64,000 bases of DNA from Euclidia mi (GCA_944739405.2 OX123182.2:18859326-18923325), one strand, 5' to 3'; positions 20,646 to 34,140 are shown, counted from the stretch's first letter. A program made the numbers and translations. The notes: a model not told the origin generated them from the letters alone.

Positions 20646-21914
20646 GCATCAATCCCAATGAAATCTCTGCTGTATCCCTTTACTTATTTCTGAGTTGCTT
20701 TACGCCTGAATTTATTCCACAGTCATCTCTCACGTCCAATATCTCTCCAATCAGGATTTTACTGCACGGTTTCAGAAGCTAAAGGTCAATCGTTATCGGC
20801 AGTTAGTGTGGGACTGTTTGATTTACATAACAAGGATCGTCGGCTGCTGCGAGTACGACCCAAGCGACGCTCACTGAAAAGCGAGGATTGTGGCGCTTTT
20901 TGAAGTGTGTGCTGAACTATTTTTCAAGCCTGGATTCGTTTTTTGTTCGTCTTGGGTAGGGTAATTCTGAGTGGTGTATTGCGGCAGTTTTACACATTAT
21001 TTGAATCACGCTTTTAGAAAATGTCATGAGCTTTTAAAATATAACAATGCTCAATAATTTATACTATTATTTATACTTTATTGATTGTTGCTTGATTTCT
21101 GTAGTTCTCAAAGCATTCAAAACATTAAAACTATTTCTCCCGGACAAAATGAGATTTTGCTGGGTCTGCTGTAAGTGGACTTCATTTTGAATACCTAAAA
21201 GAAAACAATTATTGCTAAAATACTAAAATATATTGTATCAATAATGGTTTTCGTATACATATATGCTTGGTATCTGGTTATTGCTTGTAGAACATTTTAC
21301 GGTTAAAACTAATTTTACGCTATAAACGGTTTCAAAAAATATATATTGAGCTTAGGAGGTTGACAATTTAACTTTATTTGAGAGAATAAGAAAATGACCC
21401 GAACCTTAAAGATAAAATCAAAATTCCAACTCAGCGTAGAATTTTAAAATGTAGTCAAAAACACGCGTAAATTGTTAGAACAAAACAAAATGCCGCCTCA
21501 AAAATTCAATTATTCCGAAAAAAATATTCATGGCACACTGAAAAAGTGCCCACTGCGTTATTGTGGAGTCCATTTTTTTTTAACAAATATCAAGTACTTA
21601 CTAGTCCTACAAAAGAAAAGATGTTTTTTACATGCGTGTGAAGGAATGTGGATTGACTTATTTGAACATGGTAAATGCAACATGAAAATCAGGTATACAC
21701 TCTTCAAACCATTCAAACATAATAATATACGTTACGTCATATATTCACTTCTTCCATTACAGTTTAGATCATTATATATGACTTACCTTAAATACCGACC
21801 GATTTTACTCTGTGAATCCTTTCAGCAATTCGTACCATAACGCACTTGCTATGTGAATCATATCGCCATTGCTTTGCGATTCGAGGCCATTTAAGTACTC
21901 TCTATTGAATAAAA

Positions 21915-21950
<36 letters not shown>

Positions 21951-22258
21951 TGAAATGAAGGATGAAAATAATTGTTTTCTGATAATCATTTGAGCTTAGT
22001 AAATTCGACCGCTAATGGCCTTAGTATCATGTACTGAATCACTGGTATCGGTTTTCGGTACACCGTCCCTTACACCTAAATATTTTTTTTTATATAAAAT
22101 CAGTTACGAAATAAAAATTAATCCACCAAACGCAAATCAACAACAATAATATCGCACTTCATCATTTAATATTCAATACACATATCGACATACATACACA
22201 ATCATGTGTAAGCGGCGTTTGTTGTACCCTCGGCAAGGTAGACACTTTGACCTATGTA
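20646..22258. other. spacer with (ATT)n microsatellite, no gene
   Basis: No supported gene. A clean (ATT)n tract occupies about 21916-21950. The 122-codon open frame at 21472-21840 has a biased, low-complexity composition and no family I know; I do not call it. Confidence 0.4.
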
Positions 22259-22425
22259 CCGTTCTTATGACGAAGGCAATAAGAATAAAAATCGGTTCGC
22301 AACTGTTTAGCCTGACTTGGCGCTGTGACGTAGCGCGTTATAACGTCTACATTCTTATGGCGTAGGGAATAAGAATCAAAATTGTACAGCAACTGTTGAG
22401 CTTGACTTGGCACTGTGTGCCGTAG
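22259..22425. repeat. two-unit tandem duplication, about 91-bp period
   Basis: CGTTCTTATGACGAAGGCAA then AACTGTTTAGCCTGACTTGG at 22259 recurs with about 80% identity from 22350 as CATTCTTATGGCGTAGGGAA and AACTGTTGAGCTTGACTTGG. Confidence 0.65.
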
Positions 22426-22854
22426 TAGGTATGTTGTCCCGTCTCCCCAGGCGACCAAACTTACACTTGGTAGTCGGAACAGTCTCAATCAGCGCCGGTG
22501 TTTCACACGTGACAAACGTTCGTATGCATTCGTATTATAGGAGAAGCGAGATGGTTTGTTGTCTGTAATATATATTTCATAGCTGTAAACCGTAGCTGCT
22601 ACATACTTTTTCAAAACTTGGCTTAGAGCGTGCGCTTTGCTATAATGATAATAATAATAGTAATTTATTTATCCTCAAAAATACAAAAAGGTACACTACA
22701 ATTTTATTAGCCTTAAATTAGTTTAATTGGTATAAGTAGCCTGAATTTGAATGTTTCATTCAAAAACCTCAAACCATGAAGATTCTATGATGATATGCTA
22801 TGATTTTTTCACATGGTTTCTATGATGTTCTTCAGAACCAAGAAAGATAGATAC

Positions 22855-23876
22855 TGCGAAAATTCAAGTGGTTTTTGAATACGAGTTCCGACGCGGAAGT
22901 AACGCGACAGAAATAGCCCGCAGTATCAATGTTGCGTTTGGAGAGGGGTCTGCTAATTTGTTGATTAAGTGCGATTTTGGTTTAAACGCTTTCGCGATGG
23001 AAACTTTGACGTGAAGAATGAGCCACGAGAAAGACCCAGGGCCACACAAGTGAATAACGATGAATTAAGAGAGATGGTGGAAGCCGATCCTGGTCAAACT
23101 ACCCAGGAATTAGTGGCATGATTTAACGTTATCTTACCCACAATATTCACTCATTTGCGTCAAATCAATAAAATAAAAAAATAGGAAAAATGGGTGCCTC
23201 ATGATTTGACTGATCTGCAAAAAGAAACGCGTGTTGAAACTTGTGTTGCCTTGTTGAATCGGTACAGAAATGAAGGAATATTGGATCGAATCGTGATATG
23301 TGATAAAAAGTAGATTCTTTACGATAACCGTAAACGAAAAATGCAACGGCTGACCCCAGGTCAAACGTCAAAACAGTGTCCTAAAGCAAAGCTTACCTAT
23401 AAAAACGTAATGGTAACTGTTTGGTGGTCTCAGCATGGTGTTATTCACTATAGTTTTCTCCAATCTGGTCAAGCAATAACGGCAGATGTCTATTATACCG
23501 AACAATGTTGGAAAACTAAAACAAAGCAGTAAAACAGCCCCGACTCATGAATCGATCTTCACCATTATTGCTCCGTGACAACGCGAGACTTCATACAGCA
23601 CGAGAAACCGTTTTGACCCTTCAGGAACTGCAGTTAGAAACCATTCGTCATCCTCGTATTCACCAGACCTTGCTCCAACGGACTACCATTTTTTTCGTGA
23701 ATTGGCCATTAATTATCTACGTGACAAGAAGTTTCCTTCCAGGAGGCAGTTCAAAATGCTTTCACAAGTTTGTGCAGTCTAGATCCTCAGAGTTCTATCG
23801 CAAAGGCATAAATGACCTTCCTATTAGATGGCAGCAATGTATAGATAATAATGGTAACTATTTAATAAATATATAA
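22855..23876 (+). pseudogene. mariner transposase, degraded
   Basis: Cut-and-paste DNA transposase of the mariner family. Conserved stretches in order are EYEFRRGSNATEIARSIN (N-terminal HTH region), NELREMV-like DELREMVEADPGQTTQELVA, THLRQINKIKK, WVPHDLT, ILDRIVICDKK (first catalytic Asp region, here CDKK with the following Trp lost to a stop), TVWWSQHGVIHYSF, LLLRDNARLHTA (second Asp), SPDLAPTDYHFF in a shifted frame (third Asp) and the end LPIRWQQCIDNNG. At least two frameshifts and several stops remove function. The D..D..34..D pattern is still recognisable. No terminal inverted repeats could be delimited by eye. Confidence 0.85.
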
Positions 23877-23879
23877 TTA

Positions 23880-26800
23880 AATAAAATATGTTAAAATAAA
23901 CAATTTTGATTTTCAGTACAAATCAGCAATTTCATACTTTAACCCCTAATGTTATAATAAAGAGATCAGTGGTTAAGACTAATCAGATAGGCATGTATCA
24001 TTTCTTCGGTCATTTGTTGAATTGGAGATTGTTTTTTTGGTCAGCAGTCAACCGGTCTCTTGAATTACGATGTCCGGTACAGGACTCATTTATTTAAACA
24101 TACATCAACTCTAATATTAGTTACATATATGTGTGTTTGATTTCAAATAGGTCAGTATTTATATAAAATATGATTAATGACTAAATGTTCTCATCCCGCT
24201 TCTCAACTCCGCCAAACTGATTGATTTATAAAAAAATGTGAGCGCTGCGTTCAGCAGACAATTTGAAAACCCAGAATTCTGCCAGAGGAACGTCAATGCC
24301 CAACAAACGTTTCTGAGGTAGTAGATAGAAACTTCAATAGGCTTACTAAGAATCTTTTTCGTCGTCTTATACAGAAGCTTTCCAATTTGTTGAATTGTAA
24401 AATATTTTTGGCTTAGAAGGATCTATTTTCCGAAAATTTGGTCCTCTCCAAGTTCGAGAAATTAAGCTTGATATATTAATAGATAGTATTTAAGGCCAAA
24501 AAATCACCGGGTATAAGAATCATCTTTAAGATCAATGAGGAAACATTACCGTAAACATTAGGCAGTCGCTTACAACTTAGACCATGAACAGTCTATATAT
24601 TGGTCATAATAGTTGCTGCTCGCGGGAACAGTGCATCGGGCGTTAATTAATGAAATTGGACGGAACGCATTAATGGCTGCTTAGTTGGTTATCAAATGTT
24701 CATTTATTTACCTTCTATTACATTACTAATGACCCAGTGTCCAATACAATTTACATTACATATAATTAATATTCATATATTAATATATGTTTTCCAATTT
24801 ATGTGTTTGGACCCTCTTAAGTTTAAATATTTACGAACTATGAAATATTCGTGTGGGATGCTTAATGTGTGCCGCCATCTGCCAGTGATGTGAATGTTGA
24901 ATTTGTATCAGCATTGCTTCCTGAATTGAAATTTAATGTGGTTTGTTTAAATAAAATTATCATCGTCATAATTTTAAAACGTGATTCCATGAAGCATGTT
25001 TCTGGTATTTATGATAGTATGTGTCATATACGGTGGTTAATAAACAAATTTTCGATCTTTGGGAATATAATTGTGGTTTTCAATCAATGTTTGCAATGCC
25101 AGTTGGAGCCATTCACCGAATCGTTTACGTTTTATATGCAGAACTTGTTACTAGTTTATTTCGTTTTGACCAGGAATTTTAGCAAATGTGTAATTTTGTA
25201 AGGAACTGGCTGTCTCGTCATCCGACACTTTATCACCTCTCTAGAAAGTATTTAATTTAGACGTTTGAAACGCCGACGACCTACTCTCAGGCCAAATATA
25301 CACAAAAATACCATAAAATTGGCCAAGCCGTTTCGACAGTTCCCTAGCTAACTGTGCTACTGTGACTAGATTTTTATTAATTCGAAATGAAGACCTCATC
25401 ACCAAAGCATTGCGGCAATAAAAAGATCTTAGCCTGAACTCAAATTACTTTTGATATGTGACACCGCAGAACACGTAGATTTTGCGTACTAAAAATAAAA
25501 TCTACATGGATATACGTGACCATCTATGTCAATAATTTCAGAGAGCGCTTAAATAAAATATTGCATAAGATGATAGCAACAATTTAGCCGGTGAAAACTA
25601 GCTACAGTATCTATAGAGTGCAAATAAAATATAATTTCACGACTATTACTACCGAGTGGCACCGGGTACACCGAGCATCAAAAGCAATGCCATACACAAA
25701 TCCACGCACACTATCTTAGATCTTAAGCCGTTATGTTAAGCTCTAAAATCCTATCAACGTGTGCAGGAAACGATAGATATAGGTGTGGTAAACCGTACAC
25801 CGTAAATGGAACTATATACAAGTATTACACAGAGGCATTGCAGGTGTGATGCAGAAGTTCAACCTTGTTATTTAATGGTACCTACTAGATATTTTTATAC
25901 CTTTACGACATGACCAAACTATCTCGGGTACTGCCAACGTATGCAAGAAAAAGGATACGATATACTTGAGGTCTTAAAGCTTTCATTAAATGCAGATTAA
26001 GAACCAGCTTCTGATCTTTAGTAGGCCTTCGACATTGAGCTGCAGTGGACGTTATAACCAGCATAGCTTTACTACTCTTATCAACGACGAATTCAGTTGC
26101 CAAGATACAATATTAGTTTTATACCAGCATCATTTCAAAGAGTGATTATACTTGTTACCAGGAACGATTTTTAAACTAGAACATAAATCAGTTATTAAAT
26201 ATTCATTTAAACTTTGACCTCCACAAAACGAATAGGTAAAGCAGGTATCATATGGCACATTTCGTCATCTGAAATTTTTAAGGATTGAGGCGTAGCTGGT
26301 AAAGACGATTTTTACTTATTAGACTTTTTTTACTTTTCCAGATTTTTTAAGACTTAACTTATGATCACACTTGCTACTATAGCTATTTCAAGCTTTTACG
26401 TTACGCTTTATAGAAAATCCTGGTGAAATAACACGATTGACCTTCATCTTTACTATTGAGCAAAAATATAAAAATTGTATGTTGCAAAATTTGATGCGGT
26501 TTTAGCAAATGCGTTAAATTCGAATTGAAAGATTAGTGAAATGCTTTACTTTGAAGTTGAGAAAATAAGCGCTATCTGTGCTACTGACCTTTTCTTGCGT
26601 AGTGACCAAACAATGCTGTATACACGCATTGCAACAACGGACTCCAACAAATGTGGCCGATGCGATGTTTGACAAAGCGCTATGTTTTAAAAGGCTTTGC
26701 GGGCACCGCGTACAGTATTATATGTGGAAGATTTATGTTACGCCTAGTTTCTAATTATAAAACACTATTTGATGTTTTCGTATCACACGACTAAAATGCT

Positions 26801-26985
26801 GCAATATTTTTGCACAAATAATTATATTTGTTTTTTGAGTTTGATCGGTGGATATTATGCATGGCTAGAGAAATTTTTGCAGTTGTTGTGAGAATATAAT
26901 TGCTTCTACGAGTAACTGCTTCGTATGGTAGCTTAGCAACTTGATCGGTTACATTTTCTCAAAATATGGGGCTCTTATATTCATA
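23880..26985. other. AT-rich spacer, no gene
   Basis: About 3.1 kb without a supported feature. Short open frames around 24.7-25.2 kb are hydrophobic and low-complexity and look fortuitous. Confidence 0.45.
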
Positions 26986-26987
26986 TT

Positions 26988-28022
26988 ACATACTTCTTCT
27001 TCTTTCGTGTCAATGACGAGTCTCAAGTTGTAATGCATTAAATTTTGTTTGCCCAGTACGCAGCCACCCTTACTGCATTTTCGGAGGCGTTCATTACGTC
27101 TTGAAGTGAACATGTGTCTGGGCAGTTAGGGCACGATAGTAGATGGAGCATTGACTGTATGCTAGTGCCACACTCACACATGGTTTCGGATTCGTCCAAG
27201 AAACCCCATCTGGCTCGGTTTTCCTTACACCGTCCAACTTGGGTCCGCAATCTATTGATGGACTTCCACGTAGACCTGGGAAGCTCGTGACCAGGGGGCA
27301 GGTTTTCCGAAATAGGGACAAAAGAGGAAGGAAGTGAGCTTTGTGCCGTCCATAGGTCTTGTCTGGCTTGGGAGACTTCATTTTCGATCGCCGCAACACA
27401 TCTATAAAAACTCTTTCGACTTTTTAGCCTTGGAGGTACTGGTTGATAGTTGTGCATAGGGTGCCGTTCGTCGAGTTCTAGTCTTACTCTCTCCACGGAA
27501 CTTCCTATACTCCTGCGAACACTGGGTGGAGCTATGCCTGCAAGTGGGAACAGCATTTGAGTCGGGGTCGGCTTCAGACAGCCCGTAATAATCCGACACG
27601 TCTCGTTTAGCGCTATATCCACTTTCTGTGCATGAGCGGAACGGCTCCAGACGGGTGACGCGAATTCACCTGCAGAATAACTTAGTGCTAATCCAGTAGT
27701 GCATAAGACCTTTGGCTGGGCACCTCAGTTGGTGGTTGGTAATTTTCGCAGGAGGTTATTACGAGCTGTAACTTTTTGCTTGATGTTCTCGCAGTTTCTT
27801 TTAACCGTGAGTGATCTGTCTAACGTTGTGCCCAGGTATCTAGGGTAGTTACAGTGGTTGATGGGTAAACCGCGCCACTGAATATTTAGCTCTCTGCCTG
27901 CTTCTTTGTTGCAAAGATGAAATGCACATGACTGCGATTTTGAAGGGTTTGGTTTAAGGGCATTCTCATCGTAGTAGACACTCAGTGTCTGGAGAGCACC
28001 GCTATTACATACTAAATTATTA
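26988..28022 (-). pseudogene. Jockey-superfamily LINE, region after YADD to the C-terminus
   Basis: From 28020 the minus strand reads ALQTLSVYYDEN and PNPSKSQSCAFHLC (post-catalytic segment), YPRYLGTTLDRSLTVKRNCE (thumb), and SPVWSRSAHAQKVDIALNET. The open frame 27622-27038 then gives CRIITGCLKPTPTQMLFPLA and a C-terminal cysteine motif CECGTSIQSMLHLLSCP. The 3' end is a (GAA)n-like run at about 26990-27005. One stop interrupts the thumb. The copy is 5'-truncated just after the catalytic palm. Confidence 0.75.
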
Positions 28023-28077
28023 TGAAGTATTTCTCTAATATGTACCTACGCGGGTAGATTTTATGGTATTCTAGACA

Positions 28078-28235
28078 ACTTCTTTATGTCAGACATTTCG
28101 CCTGATGGCAAGCGAGTATCACCGCCCATGGATACAAGTAACACCAGAGGAGTTACAAGTGCTTTGCCACCCTTTGAGATGGGTCTGTTTCTCATCTCAA
28201 AGAAGGAGGAGTAGTATGAGGTAGAGGGAAAAGTA
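28078..28235 (+). repeat. dispersed repeat of unknown class
   Basis: GCGAGTATCACCGCCCATGG followed by ACACCAGAGGAGTTACAAGT and CTTTGCCACCCTTTGAGATG is, from memory, a phrase widespread in lepidopteran genomes. I cannot define its ends here. Confidence 0.45.
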
Positions 28236-28380
28236 ACACACATTCACCAAATATAGCGTAACAGTATAGGTACTGTTACTTTATGTCAATGTTATGTACT
28301 TCCCCTGTTGAGCATTCATTTTGAAATTAGCTCTACTACCAACTAAATACTCCTAATATCTAACGGTGAGTTATAACTAT

Positions 28381-28924
28381 TTAACCCAATAAAGCCGCTA
28401 TGTTCTTTTATCACGACGACAGCAACAATGAAACACAATAGTGCACTGCCATGCTTCAGATACCTAAGCCGTCGGTTCCAGGTCATGTCATCATCATCAG
28501 CCTTTAACAGTCCACTTCTGGACTAGGCCTCTCCTTTGAAAGGAGAAATTGGCCTACAATACCACGCTGGCCAAACGGGTTGGTATAGGGTTTGTATCAA
28601 GTTTTCCTTCTCTTACAGTGCTGTTCTCTGCATAATATGCTCCCTCTGTCGGCTCTTACGACACCCATGGGATGGTGACAATCAGTATTCTTAATCCGTC
28701 ACCACACGGACAAGTCATGTATTTAAGCACAAATCGTTACGCCGTGTCAGTGACCTTCGGACAGTATAGACACAACAACATCTGAGTTCGGTATCACACT
28801 TTAATGAGAAGTAAGCAATCATCGCTTTCTTCTCATTAAAGGTTTCTGAAGCATGGCAGTGCACTATTGTGCTTTATTGTTCCTGTCGTGGCGATAAAAG
28901 AACATAGTGGCTTTATTGGGTTAT
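28381..28924. mobile_element. TTAA-flanked MITE (piggyBac-like) with 81-bp terminal inverted repeats
   Basis: The arms 28385-28465 and 28840-28920 are inverted copies beginning CCCAATAAAG. They are bordered by TTAA on the left and TTAT on the right. Terminal CCC with TTAA target sites is the piggyBac convention. No transposase is present. Without the nested B element the MITE is about 300 bp. A second inner inverted repeat (CTTTAATGAGAAG/CTTCTCATTAAAG) lies at 28799-28841. Confidence 0.75.
28479..28720 (-). mobile_element. SINE-like element B, copy 2, inside the MITE
   Basis: Element 28489-28710 lies between CAGGTCATGT (28479-28488) and CAAGTCATGT (28711-28720), a 10-bp duplication with one change. 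On the minus strand it starts TCCGTGTGGTGACGGATTAA and ends GGACTGTTAAAGGCTGATGA then TGATGA. Confidence 0.8.
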
Positions 28925-30165
28925 ATAGTAATTATAATATTAATATAACAGTGGAATACTTATATTTCGATGTGAAGCGGCCTCCTAATGCTGCTTATTG
29001 ATGCAAAAACCTGAAAACAAGCTATGTACCTATTTGTATTTTCTTGGGTATGATTGCATTTGTACTTAATTCATTGCCATTTTTGCCATTAATACATAAT
29101 TTAAATAATACACACATATACAGACCACGACTTCTGTTAAGAAATTGAAACGTCGGCTAGTAATAAAAAATGTAGTTTCTATATCATTCGGTTTAAATGT
29201 AACTTCAGTCAAACTAATAATTATTGCGATTAAATCTATAAACTGTATTTTAATTTCAATTTGTAACAGACGCGTAAACCCAAGAAGATAATCTTACATC
29301 AGTTATGTATATCATTAGCAATCAAAAAGTAGCAGTAACCGAATAATCATGCAGGTGAGCAAGTATTCTGCTAGTTATGTGACTGAGTTCACATCTTTGA
29401 TTTCTACTACTAATCTTCTATTATTGACAAATGCTATTCCACAGAACAATTAAAGGAGGTTAGAACGGAAATAGTTACTGATTTGTATGAGAACGCGTGT
29501 CGCCGATTGTCTCCCACTCTCTATCTCCACTACAAGCAATACACTAATACGTACGCGCATTACGCAAACAAATCAACTGCACTTACTTAGATCGCGAGTT
29601 TGCCATTGGTTGTCACACTAGCTCAAACACTTCGCTTGACATGGAACTATCGCGCTTGACGATCACTCACACACTCTCATTAATGTTACGGTGTCCAAAA
29701 GGTCGATTATTTATATCGATAAAATACTGTTGTTTTGTTACTTTAAGTTTTGCAATTGTTTGTTTTTATTTCGGGATGGTGGGATAGGGTACAAATAGTG
29801 TGGCCTTTCTTAATATATATAAATAATAATATAAAATTAAAGGGGAAGATACAATATGGTCTTTATCATATCCGAATACCAAGAGTTAAAAATCATGTCC
29901 ACCTAGGATGTCAGTGTCCGTGATAAACTATTCATGTGTACAACCACATAAGCTAAAGTTTGTAAAGAAATAAATGACAAAAGTATATAATACAATAATA
30001 TTTTTATTAAATTCGAATCTGCTGATGCTGCTATCATTTAAATTCGAATTTTTCAAAATAAAATGCAATCTTACATTGATATATTTTTCTATGATAGCTT
30101 TAGATAGGTCTGTAACATGGCTCGCACTAGGATAAAATCCAACCTGGTGATAACTAATCAATCAA
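28925..30165. other. AT-rich spacer, no gene
   Basis: No supported feature on either strand. Confidence 0.45.
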
Positions 30166-30735
30166 TCAATCAATCAGCCTATCGCAGTCCACTGCTGGAC
30201 ATAGGCCTCTCCCAACACGCGCCACAGTACACGGTCCTCAGCCTTCCGCATCCAGTCTGTCCCAGCCACCTTTTTCAGGTCGTCGGTCCACCTAGCCGGG
30301 GGCCGCCCTACCTTACGCTTGCCGAGACGTGGTCTCCACTCTAGGATACGCTTGCTCCATCGGCCATCAGTCCTTCTACAAATATGGCTAGCCTACTGCC
30401 ACTTGAGCCTACTAATTCTGTGAGCTATGTCGGTAACTTTGGTTCTTTGTCGGATAGCTTCGTTTCGGATTTTATCCTTCAAAGAGACGCCAAGCATAGC
30501 CCGTTCCATAGCTCGCTGCGTGACTTTTAGTTTGTGGCCTAGTCCCACTGTGAGTGTCCACGTCTCGGCACCGTACGTCATAACAGATAGGACGCATTGG
30601 TTGAAGACTTTGGTCTTCAGGCATTGCGGTAGGGGCGAAGAGAAAACACGACGTAGCTTGCCAAACGCTGTCCAACCCAACTGGATCCTGCGGTCGATTT
30701 CTTTCTCGAAGTTGTTTCTACCAAGATCTTGATAA
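30166..30735 (-). pseudogene. RTE-type LINE, C-terminal region and 3' end
   Basis: The minus strand gives RRIQLGWTAFGKLRRVFSSP, LKTKVFNQCVLSVMTYGAET (thumb), KVTQRAMERAMLGVSLKDKI and ISRLKWQ. A stop replaces the usual Trp, then the frame goes on with WRPRLGKRKVGRPPARWTDD, AEDRVLWRAL and GEAYVQQWTAIG. This is the RTE/BovB C-terminal pattern. The last codons and 3' end (CCAGCAGTGGACTGCGATAG, GCTGATTGATTGATTGATTA) are the template for the B and C SINE ends. The catalytic region is lost to 5' truncation at about 30735. Confidence 0.8.
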
Positions 30736-31895
30736 CTAATGTTGCTAAATAATTAAGTTCCGACAAAGGTGCGCAAGATCTTTGTTGTCAACATATATTA
30801 TGTTCATTAATTTGCCGAAGATCGTCGGTGTAAATCTTTATATAATGATACAGGAGACCCCCTTTATATTTTGCTACGGTAAATTTATGGCCCGAATTTA
30901 TTTCATTTGACAGCAGTGCTCCAACGCATATGTCACAATCAATTTTCTTAATTAAAATATGTGATATGTAACCCGCGATACTAAGTTAATAACCCACAAT
31001 AAACATTAATCGAGTAATAAACAAAGTTATGTTAATCTTAATATTACTGATAACAATCATTTGAATACTTTCACACGAAGAAACTCACAATCGACATTGT
31101 TCACAACTTGGTAGGTACAACACTATCGGACCCACCACCATAGATTTAGCAGAATTCAAGCTTTGACGTTCGCAGTGAACGAAATACATTGTGCAATCGC
31201 CTACGTAGTACTAGATGGTACCCACGTATTGCCAGCAATGTATATTTTTTTATTTGCTTGCGATAGTATCGTGTTTGTCTACAAATTACATAATACTATT
31301 GTAATAATTACAAATATCATTTTTATTTTAAGGTTTTCGGACTTACCGGTGAAAAGAAATCCCTTCTCGAGCCACAGTACATAACTGGCTTCTTTTTCGA
31401 CACGTTACTATAGCGCAAGACGGCATAATTCTTTTATTTTCGCGGAGCTTCGTACGCTGTCGCAATATGAGCACGATTGTTGACAGCGTCAATCAAATTT
31501 TTCGGCATATGAGCGTTTGCTCACATGGACGGCGAGGCTGCCACGCCCACAAGGCCGTTCTAACCTCTCTTAACTGTTCTGTGTGCTATTCAAACACAAG
31601 CCATTAATCGAATAAATATGTCAAAAATACAGTCTGTACTGTTAACCATTGGGGAAATCTCAGCTCCGTCAGCCCACCTAGGACCAAGCCAAACTAGGAT
31701 AAAGTCTGCAATGATAGAGAAGATGACTGTGTCGGTATAGGAATTAAAAGCAAATTGCCGTGTGGTTGACGGCATAGAATACAAGTGTCACCACCCCCTA
31801 TCTTCTCGTGGGTGTCGAAAGAGGCGACAAAGGGATAACACGACGCAAATACCATCTTTGCGTAGAGACGGAAAACGACATCAAACCCTATACGA
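30736..31895. other. spacer, no gene
   Basis: No supported gene. A GC-richer patch at 31430-31570 has no family I recognise. Confidence 0.4.
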
Positions 31896-32150
31896 CTGCC
31901 TCGTTGGTCCCGCGGCATAAATGTGCGCGTGGAATCGGGAGGTCCCGGGTTCGATTCCTGGGTCGGGCAGTGTTATTGGGTTTTTCTGTCACGAAATACT
32001 CAGTAGCCGCACGGAGTCTGGAAATGTGCCCGGTACGGCAATAGGCTCGCCCCTTATTACGTGGGACTAAAGTATATCTGGCGAAAAGTGGGTGTAGAAA
32101 TACACCTCTGCCTACCCCTTCGGGGATAAAAGGCGTGACGTTATGTATGT
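31896..32150 (+). mobile_element. tRNA-derived SINE, family A, full length
   Basis: It starts CTGCCTCGTTGGTCCCGCGG. The B-box GGTTCGATTCCTGGGT follows, then the body ACGGAGTCTGGAAATGTGCC and GGCTCGCCCCTTATTACGTG. It ends CTACCCCTTCGGGGATAAAA then GGCGTGACGTTATGTATGT. The ending matches the last codons and 3' flank of the RTE-like LINE at 61.9 kb. Confidence 0.8.
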
Positions 32151-32924
32151 AAAAAAAATGCATGTTAATATATGCATGCAATGCAATTACATGCGACATT
32201 TTTTGGGGTATAAATGAGAGAAATGAGTTTTACATTAAGTAGATTTGACTCACACATACCAACAACTAAGTCAAGGTAAATAAAATGTTATGACAAAATA
32301 AGCTAGACATAATTATATGCATATGTGTGCGTATGTTAAACAAAGGGGTGCATATGTTTTGGACATAAGATAACACGTTGCCAACACCCCAAGGAGGCAG
32401 ATAGTACTCGAGCCAAGCCCACTCCATAAGCTTACCTTGTGTTTTTGTAGAGTTATTTGCATAAGATTTGCTAAACAAAATATTTGCGTTATAAACTCGC
32501 GGTCAAATTCAGTATCGAAAGTATTACATATTAATATTATTGCTAGAATTTGTCATTAGTGTTTCGAGACATTGATTGTTTAGCCAGCGGTTATGTATTT
32601 GATACCCATCCAGGACAAAATGTTGTGTGATAAGCATGATTATTAATTGTTATGTGCCTCGATGTCATGCCGGTAAATAATACAGTTAGATGCATCTTCC
32701 TCGAGCATCACAGTATCTGTTGGTGAACAAAACAGTACAAAAGTCCGTTCGGTAGCTCTTGACTTGTCTGGTTTTAATTCTCTTCGAAATTCATAAACTT
32801 ACAATAATTTATTTTCAAACCCTCTTTACATAGTTTCACTAAACTACCTATATTATATTTATAGCTAAACGAACAAATGAAACAAATTAATATATTTTAC
32901 TAGACTGCGCCCATGGCTCCTCTT
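32151..32924. other. AT-rich spacer, no gene
   Basis: No supported feature. Confidence 0.45.
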
Positions 32925-34140
32925 AAATGAATTCTTCTTTTTCTTTCATTTAAGAGCTAGGTAGCTCTTGTCGGTGGAGTAATTGCCATTGGCTTCGGTT
33001 TCCTGCCCTTTCTTTGACCTCTTGATATGACCCGACTCCAACTTTTTCCTTCAGCTATGTCATATAGTTACATCGAGGCCGTCCTCTTCCTCTTCTCCCT
33101 TTCTTTTTTGCTTTCCAATATTATTTTGAAGAAGTTATCGTGTCGTATCAAGTGGTCAATCATCTTCCCTCTCCGATTTTCTATTATTTTTAACCACCGT
33201 CACTCTTCGTCAACCATTCGCTGAACCTCTTCGTTTGTAATCTTTTCTGTCCAGCTTATTTTCTTCATCCTCCTCCAGCACCACATCTCGAACGCCTCCA
33301 ATCTTTCTCTATACCTTTGCGTCATGGTCCAAGTTTCACAGCCGTATAGAGCGATACTCCAGACGTAAGTTTTAATTAGCTGTTTTCTAATTTTGTGTTA
33401 ATATTTGATATGGATAGAGTCTTTTCCCTATTATATGCTTGTTTGGCTATTACAATTCTAGTTTTTATATACGGTGTACATCTGGAGTCGTGTGTTATTT
33501 GGCTACCTAGATATTTGAAGCTATTGACCAGTTCAATGACAATGTTGTAAATTTTAATGGGTCTATTTTGCGACGGAAATGTTGAAGTTGTCAAATATTT
33601 TGACTTGCTAGTATTTATTTTAAGACCAAGCTCGCTAAATATTGCGTCCATTTCTGCAAGTATCTTTTCTAAATTATCTGGGCTATCTATATTGCTGCTA
33701 TGTCATCTGCAAATCGAATAAAGTGAATATTATACCCGTTGAACTTAATTCCTGTTTTGCCATTGTTTGACACTTAACGAACAGCGCTCTCCACAAAGAT
33801 GTTGAAGATTAGACGTGATAGTGGACATCCTTGTCTCACTCCCTGCTGAACTTTTGCACTTACTTTTTCATGCCCGACTTCTATTATCATTCCTTGTTGT
33901 CTATGTAATTCGTATATTATTTTCTTATCCCTATAGTCTAATCCTGCTTCTTTCAAATTTGCCATCATCTTCAGCCAATTTACTCTATGAAATGCTTTTT
34001 CCAGCTCTATGAAATCTAAATGTGTGTTCAGGTCCAAATTCATACGTCTGCTGTCCTTTGTGCCATTGTTCTGCCTAAATGGAAATGGGACGATTAAAAC
34101 TTGCGAGAATGAAAGACCTATAATTTCGTCATAGATCACA
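32925..34140 (-). pseudogene. RTE-like LINE, reverse transcriptase core to C-terminus
   Basis: The minus strand reads FIELEKAFHRVNW (motif A), QGVRQGCPLSRLIFNIFVES (motif B), a frameshifted palm region near 33.7 kb, LGLKINTSKSKYL and YLGSQITHDSRCTP (thumb). It then gives VWSIALYGCETWTMTQRYRE, RLEAFEMWCWRRMKKISW, and a C-terminus with VKERAGNRSQWQLLHRQ. The order and spacing fit an RTE-related clade common in insects. Stops and frameshifts (one near 33.7 kb, one near 33.37 kb) inactivate it. The 5' half with the endonuclease is absent. Confidence 0.8.

Noticed and set aside
21472..21840. 122-codon open frame
   Set aside because: Low-complexity, Lys/Ile/Leu-rich, no family recognised, no splice or start context.
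24696..25201. Hydrophobic open frames of 65-110 codons
   Set aside because: AT-rich codon bias of random DNA; no homology and no conserved motif.
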